From: Novosphingobium arvoryzae | Lineage (GTDB): Bacteria > Pseudomonadota > Alphaproteobacteria > Sphingomonadales > Sphingomonadaceae | Direction: 5' to 3' | Assembly: GCF_014652615.1 (NCBI RefSeq) | Contig: NZ_BMZD01000003.1 | Location: forward strand, 310,001-374,000 | DNA length: 64,000 nucleotides | Part shown: positions 62,762-64,000 of the stretch, piece by piece | Layout: the number at the start of each line of letters is the position of its first letter | How positions within the stretch are numbered: the first letter of the stretch is position 1 | The notes under the pieces: generated by a model | Told to the model about the DNA's origin: nothing | The model's input: only the letters and a program-made list of their open reading frames with translations | Database searches by the model: none | Position numbers and translations under genes: made by a program

Positions 62762-64000
62762 CCCTCCAGCACCCCCGCAAGACCCGCAAACAACGGCGCA
62801 AAAGCGCTGTCCGGGCGATAGAATACTGGCGGCTGACCGATCGGGGCAGGCACTTCATGAATGCCGGCGGGATAGTCCGCCCCCGTCCAGCAGTGCCGCC
62901 ACGGCCCCTCGCCCGGCAGGATCACCGAGCGCGATTTCGCGCCTTCCTCGATCACTGGCGCCACCAGCAGATCGGCACCGTATAGGTATTGATCCTGCAC
63001 CGTAAAGAGCGCCGGATCATCGGGGTAATGCAGGAACAGCGGGCGCTGCACCGGCAGGCCCTGATCGGTCGCTTCACTGCACAACTGGCGCACATACGGG
63101 GCCAGATGGGCATGAACGCGGCTCCACCGGGCGAAACAGGCCAGCAGATCGGCACTGGAATCGTATTGCAGGTTGTCGTCGGGGCGGTTGCCTTCATGGC
63201 TGCGCATGACTGGCGCAAATGCCGACAGCTCGCACCAGCGCTCCATCAGCTCCACCGTCCGCACATTGCCATGGAGCGAGGTGTAACCGCCGCAATCCGA
63301 ATGGCTGTAGGCATTGCCCACCAGCCCCGCCGAGAGTGCGCCGGTAATCACCGTGCCGATCCCGTCATGCCGGGTGAAATCGACCGACTGATCGCCCGCC
63401 CACAGCAGCGGGCAATACCCCTGCACCCCGGAATAACCGGCCCGCATGAAGAATACCGCGTCGCCGGTCTTGCCCCGGCTGGCGACGGCCTGCGCATTGA
63501 CCTCGGCCCAAAGCACGGGCCAGCGGTTATGCGCTTCCATCGGATCGGATCCATCGGCCAGCCTGACATCAGTGGGCAGATACTCGCCAAAGTCGGCCAT
63601 CCAGCCCGAGATGCCGATGTCGAGCATTTCGCGGCCCAGCACCTTTTCCGCAAACCAGTCGCGGGTTTCGGGGCGGGTGAAATCCAGCACGCCGCAATCG
63701 AATTCGCCGAAATCGACGAGGTACACCTCATCGCTGTCCTGGCGCAGGCAGAAGTGCCCTCCTTCCGCAGCTTCCTCATACAGGATGCCATCGACCGCCA
63801 GGTAAGGATTGGCGTAGGCGAGGAACCGGATGCCGCGCGCTTCCAGCGCAGCAATGCGTTCGGGCAAGTCGGCGTAGCGCTGCCGGTCGCGCCGCCAGTC
63901 CCAGAACAGGCGGCGGCCAAAGCTGGTTTCGCGAATGCCGGCCCAGTCCTCGCACCACAAGCCCGATACGGCAGCCCCGGCCTTGATGAAGCCCTCCAGC
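62758..64000 (-). CDS. yihQ: GH31 sulfoquinovosidase (YihQ-like), partial at window edge
   Basis: The frame is open to base 64000, so the N-terminus is missing (about 265 of roughly 680 residues). The visible part matches YihQ closely: the nucleophile Asp lies in GWMADFGEYLPTD, the acid/base Asp in WAGDQSVDF, and the sulfonate-recognising pair is in FGRRLFWDW (R at 63910-63912, W at 63901-63903). The Tyr of HSDCGGYT is also kept. Sulfoquinovosidases release sulfoquinovose from plant sulfolipid or its glyceryl form. The stop overlaps the LacI start. Confidence 0.88.
   Translation of the reverse strand, partial: LEGFIKAGAAVSGLWCEDWAGIRETSFGRRLFWDWRRDRQRYADLPERIAALEARGIRFLAYANPYLAVDGILYEEAAEGGHFCLRQDSDEVYLVDFGEFDCGVLDFTRPETRDWFAEKVLGREMLDIGISGWMADFGEYLPTDVRLADGSDPMEAHNRWPVLWAEVNAQAVASRGKTGDAVFFMRAGYSGVQGYCPLLWAGDQSVDFTRHDGIGTVITGALSAGLVGNAYSHSDCGGYTSLHGNVRTVELMERWCELSAFAPVMRSHEGNRPDDNLQYDSSADLLACFARWSRVHAHLAPYVRQLCSEATDQGLPVQRPLFLHYPDDPALFTVQDQYLYGADLLVAPVIEEGAKSRSVILPGEGPWRHCWTGADYPAGIHEVPAPIGQPPVFYRPDSAFAPLFAGLAGVLEG

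Noticed and set aside
62758..64000. GH31 gene as an ordinary alpha-glucosidase or alpha-xylosidase
   Set aside because: The sulfonate-binding Arg/Trp segment and the WMADFGEYLPTD region follow YihQ, and an SsuD-type monooxygenase lies in the same cluster.

Overview
The window reads as a stretch of chromosome from a GC-rich alphaproteobacterium of the Sphingomonadales, most likely Novosphingobium or a close relative. This is inferred, not searched. Supporting features are a pyruvate dehydrogenase E1-beta carrying its own lipoyl domain, 5-aminolevulinate synthase (Shemin route), an imuA-imuB-dnaE2 mutasome with an alphaproteobacterial-type SOS box, a large TonB-dependent receptor with the sphingomonad-type plug, and carboxyspermidine-route polyamine genes. 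It contains no rRNA, CRISPR array, transposase or phage gene. Genes are packed tightly, with many 4-bp start/stop overlaps.

Layout. 1-5084 (+): Tad/Flp pilus-associated TadG/TadE-like genes arranged as two G-E-E modules. 5133-9332 (-): ftsB-pdhA-pdhB and a CaiB-type CoA-transferase. 9437-14926 (+): SOS operator and imuA-imuB-dnaE2. 14955-17939 (-): yajC-secD-secF. 18175: tRNA-Pro(GGG). 18407-26686 (-): a six-gene propionyl-CoA to succinyl-CoA operon (pccB, epimerase, enoyl-CoA hydratase, methylmalonyl-CoA mutase, metY, pccA), with the divergent regulator pccR at 26909-28312. 28436-36546: epimerase/reductase, gor, pgi, lepB-rnc-era, an AraC regulator and a 59-aa HTH-like protein. 36852-43214 (-): plsY-dprA-vWA protein-membrane protein-topA. 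43296-46377 (+): murI, an MBL hydrolase and hemA. 46478-52546 (-): ornithine decarboxylase, a serine hydrolase, a YbjN-like protein and carboxynorspermidine decarboxylase/dehydrogenase flanking a small membrane protein. 52609-57137: threonine dehydratase, tandem MAPEG proteins and a TonB receptor. 57364-59475 (+): infA-maf-rng-yacG and tRNA-Phe(GAA). 59608-64000 (-): a sulfosugar cluster cut by the window edge.

The most interesting region is 59608-64000. A GH31 enzyme with the residues of sulfoquinovosidase YihQ is translationally coupled to a LacI regulator and an aldo/keto reductase, and is followed by an SsuD-type flavin monooxygenase. This set matches the oxidative sulfoquinovose (sulfo-SMO) pathway: the glycoside is hydrolysed, the C-S bond is cut to give sulfite and 6-oxo-glucose, and that product is reduced to glucose. 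The flavin reductase and transporter would have to lie beyond 64000 or elsewhere.

The intergenic DNA holds several structured repeats: nested GC-rich hairpins at 26791-26904 and 36570-36712, and two copies of a perfect 25-28 bp inverted repeat at 28325-28416 and 34183-34275. One nested hairpin lies between the pcc operon and pccR and seems to supply the pccR ribosome-binding site. No gene-free stretch exceeds 300 bases.
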